Positions 18,293 to 26,128 of a stretch of 64,000 bases of DNA are shown one piece after another. Each line of letters opens with the position of its first letter. Position 1 is the stretch's first letter. The notes under the pieces are model-generated. The model did not search any database. It had not been told where the DNA came from and saw only the letters and a list, made by a program, of their open reading frames with translations. Source of the DNA: Oscillospiraceae bacterium NTUH-002-81 (GTDB lineage Bacteria > Bacillota > Clostridia > Lachnospirales > Lachnospiraceae); the NCBI GenBank assembly GCA_032620915.1, contig CP136052.1, forward strand, positions 2,596,001-2,660,000, written 5' to 3'. A program made the translations under genes and the position numbers.

Positions 18293-19093
18293 TTACGGGC
18301 GAAGTCCCATGCCGCCTTCCAGCGTGATGGTCTCACCATTCATGTACTTGAAGTCCGGGGATGCCAGCTGTACGCATACGCGGCCGATCTCCTTCTCCGC
18401 ATCGCCGTAATGACCTGCCGGCGGCATCTTCACGTTTGCCTTGAAGGCTTCCGGATAAGCCTTCTCAAAGCCTTCCAGCTGGGTTGTCCATGCCAGCGGG
18501 CAGATGACGTTCACGTTGATGTTGTCGCGGCCCCACTCGGTGGCTGCCACCCGGGACAGGCCACGGATGCCTTCCTTGGCTGCTGCGTAAGCGCACTGTC
18601 CGTAGTTGCCGAACAGGCCTGCACCAGAACCGAAGTTGATGACGGTGCCCTCTGTCTCTTTCAGGTACGGGTAGCATGCCTGCATATAATAACAGGTTGC
18701 ATAGAGACCGGAGTACAGAGCCAGATCAAACTGCTCCTGGGTGTGATCCACCAGCGTCACGCCGGATGCGGATGCCTGGGCATTGTTGATGAGGACATCG
18801 ATTCTTCCGAAAGCGTCCATGGCCTGCTTCACCACGTTTGCTACCACTGCTGCATTGTCTGCGCCTGCGCTGACATCCGCCTGCACAGCCAGCACCTTCA
18901 CGCCGTACAGCCGCTCCAGCTCCTCCTTGGCATCTGTCAGCTTCTGTACGTTTCTTCCGGTCAGCACCAGGTTCGCGCCCTCCTTGGCATAAGCAGTTGC
19001 AATGCCGTATCCGATGGAACCGCATCTGCCATCGCTTAAGGCTGCCCGTCCTCCTCCGGTAATGATCGCTGTCTTACCTGTTAAAAATCCCAT
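18293..19093 (-). CDS. Short-chain dehydrogenase resembling 12alpha-hydroxysteroid dehydrogenase
   Basis: 266 residues from MGFLTGKTAIITGGG. Cofactor motif TGGG...GYG, then NNAQASASG, the catalytic Ser in NFGSGAGLFGN and Tyr/Lys in CAYAAAKEGIRG. From memory, NNAQASASG, the GLYATCYYM stretch, AAKEGIRGLSRVAATEWG and the C-terminal GETITLEGGMG closely match clostridial bile-acid 12alpha-HSDH, which oxidises the 12-OH of cholate with NADP. Compared with that family, about seven residues (AALSDGR) are inserted in the glycine-rich loop between GGGR and SIGYG. The substrate is inferred, not shown. Confidence 0.75.
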   Translation of the reverse strand: MGFLTGKTAIITGGGRAALSDGRCGSIGYGIATAYAKEGANLVLTGRNVQKLTDAKEELERLYGVKVLAVQADVSAGADNAAVVANVVKQAMDAFGRIDVLINNAQASASGVTLVDHTQEQFDLALYSGLYATCYYMQACYPYLKETEGTVINFGSGAGLFGNYGQCAYAAAKEGIRGLSRVAATEWGRDNINVNVICPLAWTTQLEGFEKAYPEAFKANVKMPPAGHYGDAEKEIGRVCVQLASPDFKYMNGETITLEGGMGLRP

Positions 19094-19196
19094 ACTCCTG
19101 ATCTCCTCTCTATCACATATCTTGATGTTGTAAATCATATAACACATCTATAGTAACAGATTGTGAAAGAATAATCAATGTTTTTCGTCAGGTTTT

Positions 19197-20219
19197 TCAC
19201 AATGTTTCGATCAGTTTTTCCACATCCTCCATGGCGGTTGCCCAGCTGGTGGCCAGACGGATCACCGTGTGGGTGTCGTCGAACTTTTCCCAGAAGCTGT
19301 ATCGTACATGTTTTTTCAGTTCTTCCTGCTTCTCGTCCTCCAGAATGACAAAAATCTGATTTGTTGGAGAATCGAGAAGAAGCTGATAATTTTTCTCTTT
19401 TAGAGCCTGTTTCAGCCGATCTGCCGTCTGAATTGCATTTTTACTGATCTGTAAATAAAGGTTGTCCGTAAACAGGGCATCGAACTGTACCCCCAGAAGA
19501 CGGCCCTTCGCCAGCAGCGCTCCCTGCTGTTTGACCATTGTCATAAAATAAACAGGTGCACCGTGAGGAAACACGACTGCCTCGCCGCACAGCGCTCCCA
19601 CCTTTGTGCCGCCGATGTAGAACACGTCTGCATATCGTGCCATGTCCTCCAGCGTCACGTCCGTCTCCTCACTGGCCAGGCCATAGCCCAGACGGGCCCC
19701 GTCCACATAGAGCGGAATCTTCCAGGCCCGGCACACGCCGGAAATGGCCTCCAGCTCCGCTTTTGTATACAGTGTACCGTATTCCGTTGGATGGGAAATG
19801 TATACCATGCCCGGGAAAACCATGTGCTCATGGTTGCCATCCCTGTAAAACCGCTCCATATAGGCCCGCAGCTCCCCGGCGTTGATCTTGCCGTTCTCCT
19901 GGCCGATCTCCAGCACCTTGTGACCGGTATACTCGATGGCCCCTGCCTCATGGACGCTGACATGGCCGCTGTTGGCTGCCACCACGCCCTCGTGCCGCCG
20001 CAGCAGGCTGCCGATGACCACCGCATTGGTCTGGGTGCCGCCCACCAGGAAAAACACGTCTCCTTCCGGGCAGCCGCAGGCGTTCAGAATCTTTTCTTTT
20101 GCTGATGCGCAGTAAGGATCCACTCCATAACCGGACAGGTGTTCCATATTCGTCTCCGCCAGATGAGCCAGCACCACTGGATGGGCGCCCTCTCCGTAAT
20201 CATTTTCAAAAAACAGCAT
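19197..20219 (-). CDS. Low-specificity threonine aldolase family protein
   Basis: 340 residues, normal length. PLP enzyme that splits threonine or a related beta-hydroxy amino acid to glycine and an aldehyde. Motifs: NDYGEGAHP near the N-terminus, GTQTNAVVIGSLLRR, the HVSVHEAGAIE substrate loop, YVDGARLGYGL and the PLP lysine in YIGGTKVGALCGEAVV. The start is preceded by GAGGAGGAAG inside the last codons of the ABC-F gene, overlapping it by 14 bp, so the two are translationally coupled. The beta-eliminating lyase family is related, and the exact substrate is open. Confidence 0.88.
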   Translation of the reverse strand: MLFFENDYGEGAHPVVLAHLAETNMEHLSGYGVDPYCASAKEKILNACGCPEGDVFFLVGGTQTNAVVIGSLLRRHEGVVAANSGHVSVHEAGAIEYTGHKVLEIGQENGKINAGELRAYMERFYRDGNHEHMVFPGMVYISHPTEYGTLYTKAELEAISGVCRAWKIPLYVDGARLGYGLASEETDVTLEDMARYADVFYIGGTKVGALCGEAVVFPHGAPVYFMTMVKQQGALLAKGRLLGVQFDALFTDNLYLQISKNAIQTADRLKQALKEKNYQLLLDSPTNQIFVILEDEKQEELKKHVRYSFWEKFDDTHTVIRLATSWATAMEDVEKLIETL

Positions 20220-22191
20220 CTGTTTCTTCCTCCTCTAATTCCCTGTATTGTTCATACCAGGCCAGGCAGGCATCGTGCCAGGTCTGCCTGGCGGACGCAA
20301 GCGCCACCACTGCATCCGTATAACCGTCTTCATTTCTTGACTGTACGTGCGTATGAACCGCATGGAAGTCCAGCATTTCGCCGTCCTGTGCCTCTGACAA
20401 TCCTACCGTTTGCAGGATTCCATTTTCTGCCCAGAATTCCTCCGACGCTTCGTATATTTCCTTCTGAATCTCTTCGTCTTCCAGTGCTTTTTCATACTTT
20501 CTGGCCGCCTCTTCCAGCGCCTCCCGCGCCGGTTGAAGCCGCCAGTCCTCGTAGATTTCCTCCGTGGACAACTCCCGCAGCCGGTGCCGCTCCGCCTTTG
20601 GCACCGCCCGCATACCGTCGATGAGCGCCTGTTCCTCCGCCCGCAGTCTGGCCGACAGATCGCCGCTGCCCTTTCGTACGCAGTGCTCCACATAATGCCG
20701 GTAGCCGAAAGGATAGTAAAATACCTCCTGCCCCTCAAAGATCAGCACCGCATCCGCCAGCTGCTGGATGAAATACCGGTCATGGGAAATAAACAGCATG
20801 GTTCCCTGATACCCGGCAAAGGCCTCCTCCAGCCGCTCTTTCGCCTGGATATCCATATGGTTCGTGGGCTCATCCAGCAGCAGAAAATTGGGACGGCTCT
20901 GCAGCAGCTCCGCCAGTACCAGTCTCGCTTTCTCCCCGCCGGACAGGCTGTCCACCTTTTTCGCCGCCTCTTTTCCGCCGAAAAGATACGCCCCCAGAAT
21001 GCCTCTGGCTTCCTTCTCCGTCAGCGCCGGAAACAGATCATGAAAATGCTCCAGCACGTTTTTCTCCGAAGCGATCTCCGCCGAATGCTGGTCAAAATAG
21101 CCCAGCATGATGTTATTTCCCAGGTGATACTTGCCGCCTCTGGGCGGCAGCAGGCCCGCCACGGTCTTCAAAAACGTGGTCTTGCCGGTGCCGTTGTTGC
21201 CCAGAATGGCGATCTTCTGCCCCTTTCGGATGTGCAGCGTGATTTCCAACAGCGTCTTCTCATAGCCCACCTGCAGCCGCTCTGCTTCCAGCACCCGTTT
21301 GCTGCCCGGCAGCAGCGGTTCCAGTGTGCCGATGGCCGCTGTTTTCTCCGCCAGCTCCGGCTTCTCCACCACAGGCAGCCGCTCCAGCTCTTTTCTCTTG
21401 GCCCGGGCAAAGGCCGCCTTCCGCGGTTTGTTTTTAAACCGGCGGATCAGCTCCTCCAGCCGCTCTTTCTCTTCCATATATCGCTCATAGGCCTTCGCCT
21501 GCTGCCGCAGCCGTTTCTTCTTTTCCTGCCGGTACGCCGTGTAATTGCCGGGATAACGGGTCAGCTTCCCCGCCTCCAGCTCATAGACAATCTCCGCCGT
21601 CTCGTCCAGAAAAAAACGGTCGTGAGATACCATCACCACCGCCCGGTCATAGGTTTTCAGATACTGCTCCAGCCACTCCACCGTGTGCACATCCAGGTGG
21701 TTCGTGGGCTCGTCCAACAGCAACAGGTCGGGATGATCCAGCAGCAGAGAGATCAGGCCGATCTTCGTCTGTTCGCCGCCGGAAAATTCCGAAAGCTTCC
21801 GCTTCTTATCCTTTTTTTCAAATCCAAAACCGGTAAACAGCGTGTCGTATTCCTTCTCATACCAGAACCGCTCCCGGTCAAAAGCGCTCCCGTCCCCGAC
21901 AGGCGCATGCTGTTCCAGCTCCTCCTCCACCGTCCGGGAGACATCCGCAAAGCTGTGCTGATGCAGCATGCCGATGGTCAGATCCCGATCTGTGACGATG
22001 CCCGGCCCCTGCCGCCGGTCGTCCGCATCCAGAGAAAGCTCCCTGGCGATCACCCGCAGAAGGGTGGTTTTTCCCGCGCCGTTGGGTCCCACCAGGGCGA
22101 TCTTCTCTGTGCCCCGGATGGCAAACTGCACATGGGACAGGATGCACCGGGCGCCAAAGGTCAGGGTGCCGTCTGTTATCTCATATTTCAT
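20206..22191 (-). CDS. ABC-F family ATPase
   Basis: 661 residues with two fused ABC domains and no membrane segments, so it is a ribosome-acting ABC-F protein rather than a transporter. Walker A motifs are GPNGAGKTTL and GNNGTGKTTF, signatures LSEFSGGEQTKIGL and DSLSGGEKARLVL, and Walker B is followed by DEPTNHLDVH and DEPTNHMDI. The inter-domain linker (around RFKNKPRKAAFARAKRKELERL) is highly basic, as in the P-site tRNA interaction motif. A C-terminal extension of about 150 charged residues follows. It may be a translation factor or give ribosome protection against antibiotics; the class is not resolved. Confidence 0.88.
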   Translation of the reverse strand: MKYEITDGTLTFGARCILSHVQFAIRGTEKIALVGPNGAGKTTLLRVIARELSLDADDRRQGPGIVTDRDLTIGMLHQHSFADVSRTVEEELEQHAPVGDGSAFDRERFWYEKEYDTLFTGFGFEKKDKKRKLSEFSGGEQTKIGLISLLLDHPDLLLLDEPTNHLDVHTVEWLEQYLKTYDRAVVMVSHDRFFLDETAEIVYELEAGKLTRYPGNYTAYRQEKKKRLRQQAKAYERYMEEKERLEELIRRFKNKPRKAAFARAKRKELERLPVVEKPELAEKTAAIGTLEPLLPGSKRVLEAERLQVGYEKTLLEITLHIRKGQKIAILGNNGTGKTTFLKTVAGLLPPRGGKYHLGNNIMLGYFDQHSAEIASEKNVLEHFHDLFPALTEKEARGILGAYLFGGKEAAKKVDSLSGGEKARLVLAELLQSRPNFLLLDEPTNHMDIQAKERLEEAFAGYQGTMLFISHDRYFIQQLADAVLIFEGQEVFYYPFGYRHYVEHCVRKGSGDLSARLRAEEQALIDGMRAVPKAERHRLRELSTEEIYEDWRLQPAREALEEAARKYEKALEDEEIQKEIYEASEEFWAENGILQTVGLSEAQDGEMLDFHAVHTHVQSRNEDGYTDAVVALASARQTWHDACLAWYEQYRELEEEETDAVF

Positions 22192-22300
22192 AATTATATT
22201 CCTTTGTCTTTACATGATTCGCATTTTCCGTGCCTGACATTATCTTGCAGCTATCATGATCACACGCAGCTACGCACATGATAATCCCTGCAAAACAGCT

Positions 22301-22330
22301 AAAAAAGAGGGTACAGCACCTGCACCCTCA
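22301..22330 (-). terminator. Rho-independent terminator of nrdR
   Basis: The minus strand reads GAGGGTGCAG...CTGTACCCTC followed by six T residues. The hairpin begins at the stop codon of nrdR. Confidence 0.85.
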
Positions 22331-22777
22331 GACAAGAAATTTCTTCAATTCATCCATAAATGTGTTGACGTCCTTGAACTCCCGGTAAACGGAAGCAAAA
22401 CGGACGTACGCCACCGCTTCCAGATTCTTCAGCCGCTCCATGACCATCTCGCCGATCTCTTTGCTGCTGATCTCCCGCTCTTCCCGGTTGAAGATCTCGG
22501 TCTCCACGGCATCCACCAGCTCATTGATCTGATTGATGGAGATGGGCCGCTTGTGACACGCCCGAAGCACCCCGGCCTCAATCTTGGACCGATCGTACTG
22601 CTCCCGGTTGTTATCCTTCTTGATCACAACGAGGGGAATCGTCTCCACCTTTTCGTAAGTGGTAAAACGCTTCTGGCAGGCATCACACAGTCTGCGGCGG
22701 CGGATAGAGCTGTTGTCATCCGCAGGTCTGGAATCAATGACTCTTGTATTATCTTCCCCGCAAAACGGACACTTCAT
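22328..22777 (-). CDS. nrdR: Ribonucleotide reductase regulator NrdR
   Basis: 149 residues, full length. It represses ribonucleotide reductase genes when dATP is bound. A zinc ribbon ([16 protein letters not shown] and [15 protein letters not shown]) is followed by the ATP-cone domain ([20 protein letters not shown]). No NrdR box is evident in this window, so its targets lie elsewhere. A 79-residue membrane protein gene is 7 bp upstream. Confidence 0.97.
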   Translation of the reverse strand: MKCPFCGEDNTRVIDSRPADDNSSIRRRRLCDACQKRFTTYEKVETIPLVVIKKDNNREQYDRSKIEAGVLRACHKRPISINQINELVDAVETEIFNREEREISSKEIGEMVMERLKNLEAVAYVRFASVYREFKDVNTFMDELKKFLV

Positions 22778-22784
22778 CGCTGTT

Positions 22785-23024
22785 CTATTCCTCCTCAGCC
22801 AGCCCGTTCAGATACTCGGAATACGCATCCAGATTCACCTCGGATGCTGTCGTATCCGGACGATTCACCACGCCCCATACAGAATAACCGATCCAGCACA
22901 GGCACGCTGCACAGATCACAGCGACAACGCCCTTACGGATGCCCGCCTGCCGTTTCTCCTTCTGTATCGTCTCCTTGCGCTTTGATTTCTGTTCTTTATA
23001 ACGATCTACCTTTGCCTGGCTCAT
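22785..23024 (-). CDS. Small single-pass membrane protein
   Basis: 79 residues. A strongly basic N-terminal half ([20 protein letters not shown]) precedes one hydrophobic helix ([20 protein letters not shown]), then a short acidic tail. The charge pattern suggests the N-terminus stays inside. Its start overlaps the rpiB stop by four bases (ATGA) and nrdR follows, so the three form one unit. No family assigned. Confidence 0.75.
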   Translation of the reverse strand: MSQAKVDRYKEQKSKRKETIQKEKRQAGIRKGVVAVICAACLCWIGYSVWGVVNRPDTTASEVNLDAYSEYLNGLAEEE

Positions 23025-23494
23025 TTCACATCTGCTCCCTGTTCTTTGCTGTATTTTTTCTCAATATCGGTGAGCATATTCACCCGCCGCTCATGTCTGC
23101 CGCCCTCGAAGCTGGCTCCGAAAAAGGCATCCACGATCATCTTGCCAAGCTCTGTTCCCACCACACGGGCGCCCATGGCAATGATATTCGCATTGTTGTG
23201 CCGGACGGACATCTGCGCGGAATACGGCTCACTGCACACCGCCGCACGGATCCCCGGTACCTTGTTGGCCGCCAGAGAAATCCCGATGCCGGTTCCGCAC
23301 ACCAGCACGCCTCTGTCAATCTCTCCGCTGACAATGGCCTCTGCCACCTTCTGGCCCTGCACCGGATAATCCACTTTATCTTCCGGGCTATGTGCGCCGT
23401 AATCCACGCACTCATATCCCTGCTCCTTCAGATGCTCCAGCAGTGCATCCTTCAATTCCACAGCGGCGTGGTCACAGCCAAAACCGATCTTCAT
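23021..23494 (-). CDS. rpiB: Ribose 5-phosphate isomerase B
   Basis: 157 residues from MKIGFGCDHAAVELK after AAGGAGG-like AGAAAG. Interconverts ribose 5-phosphate and ribulose 5-phosphate in the pentose phosphate pathway. The RpiB hallmarks are CDHAAVELK, DYPVQGQKVAEAI, the active-site Cys region LVCGTGIGISLAANKVPGI and VRHNNANIIAMGARV. A longer in-frame extension upstream has no ribosome site. First gene of the rpiB, small membrane protein, nrdR unit. Confidence 0.95.
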   Translation of the reverse strand: MKIGFGCDHAAVELKDALLEHLKEQGYECVDYGAHSPEDKVDYPVQGQKVAEAIVSGEIDRGVLVCGTGIGISLAANKVPGIRAAVCSEPYSAQMSVRHNNANIIAMGARVVGTELGKMIVDAFFGASFEGGRHERRVNMLTDIEKKYSKEQGADVK

Positions 23495-23620
23495 ACTTCT
23501 TTCCTCCATTTCTGCCATACAGAGAAACTGTTCCCTGTATCCTCCTGCATGGAAAACGGAATCCGCGACTCCGATACTCACACTATGTGAAAAGGATACC
23601 ATTCCGCCCGCTTTCTGTCA

Positions 23621-24073
23621 ATGGGCAGACTTGTTTGGGCATTTTCACCAGGTGCAGAACGTACCTATTACACATTGCGCCCCTCCTTTTCAGACAGCAG
23701 TGAGCGTGTTTATGTTCCTGTGGAAAAGGCTGACGCATCGCTGAAAAATGTCATGACGGAAAAGGAAGCGCAGACATATCTGGAAAATTTCGGAAAAATG
23801 CAGGTAAAACCGACGCTGACCAACAAAGCGCCCATGCTTGCCGCCCACTACCGGGAGCTCCTGTCTTCCTGTAACGTCTCCGATCATTTACGGTTATATA
23901 AAGAAATTTATGAAAAAGAGGCCCTGGCCGTCAAAAACGGGAAGAAAATTGGAGCGACAGAACAGCAATTTATGAAGAAAGTAGCACACCTTCTCAGTGA
24001 AGAATTTGCCATCGCTTTGCATGAATCACCGGAGTCTTCTGCCAGACGGCTGGAGGAGCTGCTGCATGCCTGA
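23621..24073 (+). pseudogene. CarD/CdnL-like protein lacking its N-terminal RNA-polymerase-binding domain
   Basis: Up to 150 residues from ATG at 23621. The segment FSPGAERTYYTLRP followed by VYVPVEKADA matches the end of the CarD RNA-polymerase interaction domain, and FMKKVAHLLSEEFAIAL matches the helical DNA-binding C-terminus of Lachnospiraceae CarD-like proteins. The usual first 25-30 residues (GD-VVYG...GVC) are missing, no ribosome site precedes the ATG, and the upstream sequence encodes no matching residues in any frame. It looks truncated, either decayed or a minimal variant. It diverges from rpiB. Confidence 0.65.
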
Positions 24074-24151
24074 TCACATACCGCTGCTTCTTTCCGATTA
24101 TAATACCATCCAAATCCATCCGTTGACGCAAGGATTGAAATGCAATGTGAC

Positions 24152-24214
24152 AAAAATCCTTCTGTACAGTCCGGGATTGCTACAAATTCCAGACAGATAC
24201 AGAAGGATTTTTTA
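24152..24214. terminator. Bidirectional terminator between the CarD-like gene and degV
   Basis: AAAAATCCTTCTGTA pairs perfectly with TACAGAAGGATTTTTT around a loop of about 30 nt; A and T runs on both sides serve the convergent genes. Confidence 0.8.
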
Positions 24215-24247
24215 TTTCATTATATTCTGATACAGGACACTTTTCCC

Positions 24248-25090
24248 TTATACTGCGATGATCACACCGCCGTCGTTGGCATACAGACTGCTGATGCCGT
24301 TGGTATCCAGGATCATGATGTCCTTGAAGGTGGTCTTCTCTTCCAGCAGCTTCTTGGCCATCAGCGCCCGCTCGTAGCAGTTGCAGTGAGAGATCGCCAG
24401 GATCTTCTCCGCCGGGTTCTTCACATTCTGCACCACAGCCTCCACCATCTTGTGAATGGCTTTGTTGATACCCCGGGCCTGGCCCAGCTGACAGATGCTT
24501 CCCTCCGGCGTTGCACCCATCACCGGTTTGATGTTCAGCGCAGATGCCACAAAAGCCTTGATACCGGACAGGCGTCCGTTCTTGCGCAGCGTCTCCAGAC
24601 TCTCCAGCACGAAATACGTATCCAGACCGTCCACAAACTGTTCCGTCTTCTCCACCACTTCCTCAAAAGAACATCCGGCCAGCTCATATTCCTCCGCCTT
24701 CATGGCCACCAGCGTCTGCCCGATGGACGCACTCCTGGAATTGAATACATGTACCTTCCGGTCAGGATGCTTCTCCTCAAACAGCTGCTGCCCCAGTCTG
24801 GCACTGTTATAGGAACCGCTGAGCTGCTCAGACAGCGTCACCACATAAATATGATCTGCGCCGCCGTCCTCATAGGCCTGCATATACCGCTTGGGTGACG
24901 GGCAGGAGGACTTCGGACAGTTCGGGCTTGCTGCCACCTTTTTCAGGAAATCCGCCTGGTCGAACGTCTCGTCATCCACGATCCGCTCGCCGTCCACATC
25001 CAGCTCCAACGGCACATTTTCATAAAAGCCGCCCGCAAGCTTCTCCTTCGGAATCTCCCCGCAGCTGTCCACAACAATCTTATAACTCAT
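24248..25090 (-). CDS. DegV family fatty-acid-binding protein
   Basis: 280 residues. DegV/FakB proteins bind a fatty acid that FakA phosphorylates for phospholipid synthesis. The N-terminus KIVVDSCGEIP matches the family's VDSxxDLP, followed by SSCPSPKRYMQAYE, the ligand-adjacent TLSEQLSGSYNSARLG and the lid region VFNSRSASIGQ. It stands alone with no fakA nearby. A terminator lies just downstream. Confidence 0.92.
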   Translation of the reverse strand: MSYKIVVDSCGEIPKEKLAGGFYENVPLELDVDGERIVDDETFDQADFLKKVAASPNCPKSSCPSPKRYMQAYEDGGADHIYVVTLSEQLSGSYNSARLGQQLFEEKHPDRKVHVFNSRSASIGQTLVAMKAEEYELAGCSFEEVVEKTEQFVDGLDTYFVLESLETLRKNGRLSGIKAFVASALNIKPVMGATPEGSICQLGQARGINKAIHKMVEAVVQNVKNPAEKILAISHCNCYERALMAKKLLEEKTTFKDIMILDTNGISSLYANDGGVIIAV

Positions 25091-25279
25091 CTTTTCTATC
25101 CCCTTTGTACCGACTCCCTGTGCCGGTTATTCCTCTATATCTGTCATTTCCGCAAAGCACTGATCTTTGCAAAAATACTTTATGATGTAGTTTTTAATAC
25201 TATGTAATACTAACATAAACACAGACGTTTGAAAAGGGGAAAATAAAATTTTCACTTTTTCCTCTGTGTTTTTTTTATT

Positions 25280-25440
25280 TTTATCCTATATAATATAGTA
25301 GACACAAAAGAAAAGGGAGCAATGTCGAAGACAGTATTTCCTTTTCTTGCATCATTATCGAACGAACTGCCTGCGATAGCAGGCGATAAAGCACGTTCGT
25401 GCGTGTTCGTGAGATTATGGCCGCATCATAATAAGAAGGA
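25280..25440 (+). promoter_or_regulatory. Promoter and structured leader of the DUF5721 gene
   Basis: A perfect TATAAT at 25289-25294 lacks a clear -35. The leader of about 150 nt contains the hairpin GCCTGC GATA GCAGGC (25369-25384), flanked by CGAACGAAC and CACGTTCG/GTGTTCG words that can pair around it. A 64-codon reading frame begins at 25322 within the leader and overlaps the DUF5721 start; its ribosome site is too close to be convincing. The upstream 25091-25280 is AT-rich with an imperfect AATACTATGTAATACT inverted repeat. Confidence 0.45.
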
Positions 25441-25448
25441 GCACCTCT

Positions 25449-25958
25449 ATGCTGGCATTACGATTTACACAGACGAAAAATTTTATGGAGCGTCTGCTCC
25501 TGTCCCCGGCCTTTGACCGTTTTCTCTTATCCGAGGCATCCATCACCACGGCTGCCACGGTCTCTATTGACGGGCATTTTCATCCGGATTTTTACCCGGA
25601 GGCGGATGAGGAAGAGAATGCCCCTGTCCGCGCCGACCGTGGGCTTATCTACTGGGAACAGCTACGTCCTACGTGTTTTCAGCTGATCCGGGGCAAACAC
25701 ACGCCCCTGTCCTTTTCCTTTATTTTCTGTCTGGACACCAGCCAAATCCAGAAGCTGCTGGCAGATGCGTCCCTGTCGTTCCGACCCGAGGACGTCCGCG
25801 CTCTGTTTCTGAACATCCGCTATGACAATGGGACACTGACCTGCACCACCGCCACCTCCATGAACCTGTTCACCCTGGACAGATCTCTGGAAGAAACGTG
25901 GGAAAAAGCGGTGACGGCATTCTTTCTCCGGCAAAGTCTTGAATTTGACAAGATATAA
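25449..25958 (+). CDS. DUF5721 family protein
   Basis: 169 residues from MLALRFTQTKNFMERLL, preceded by AGAAGGAG. It has the compact alpha/beta pattern of this Lachnospiraceae-associated family: HPDFYPEADEE, IYWEQLRPTCFQLIRGKHTPLSFSFIF and a C-terminal AVTAFFLRQSLEFDKI. No signal or membrane segment. The function is unknown. htpG follows on the same strand but has its own heat-shock promoter. Confidence 0.8.
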   Translation: MLALRFTQTKNFMERLLLSPAFDRFLLSEASITTAATVSIDGHFHPDFYPEADEEENAPVRADRGLIYWEQLRPTCFQLIRGKHTPLSFSFIFCLDTSQIQKLLADASLSFRPEDVRALFLNIRYDNGTLTCTTATSMNLFTLDRSLEETWEKAVTAFFLRQSLEFDKI

Positions 25959-26002
25959 TTTGGCAGTTTTATACTTTCTTTAGATTCTTTATAAAATTTT
26001 TG

Positions 26003-26029
26003 TTAGCACTCAACGCATTTGAGTGCTAA
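26003..26029. promoter_or_regulatory. CIRCE operator (HrcA binding site)
   Basis: TTAGCACTC, nine bases, GAGTGCTAA: an exact consensus CIRCE inverted repeat. It lies 8 bp upstream of the -35 box of htpG. HrcA itself is not in the window. Confidence 0.95.
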
Positions 26030-26036
26030 TTTTCTC

Positions 26037-26065
26037 TTGACATTCCATTTTTGCGGTATTAATAT
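26037..26065 (+). promoter_or_regulatory. SigA promoter of htpG
   Basis: TTGACA at 26037-26042 and TAATAT at 26060-26065 with a 17-bp spacer. The start codon is about 63 bp further on. Confidence 0.85.
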
Positions 26066-26128
26066 TACTGTTATACGGAAATATCCGTATTTTCATTTGT
26101 ATTAATTTTTGAAATGGAGATGTTTAAT

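Noticed and set aside
20410..22281. 623-codon plus-strand frame opposite ABC-F
   Set aside because: Shadow of the intact minus-strand ABC-F gene; no motif, no ribosome site.
22301..22777. NrdR box pair near nrdR or elsewhere in the window
   Set aside because: No paired NrdR-box-like palindromes were found upstream of any gene here.
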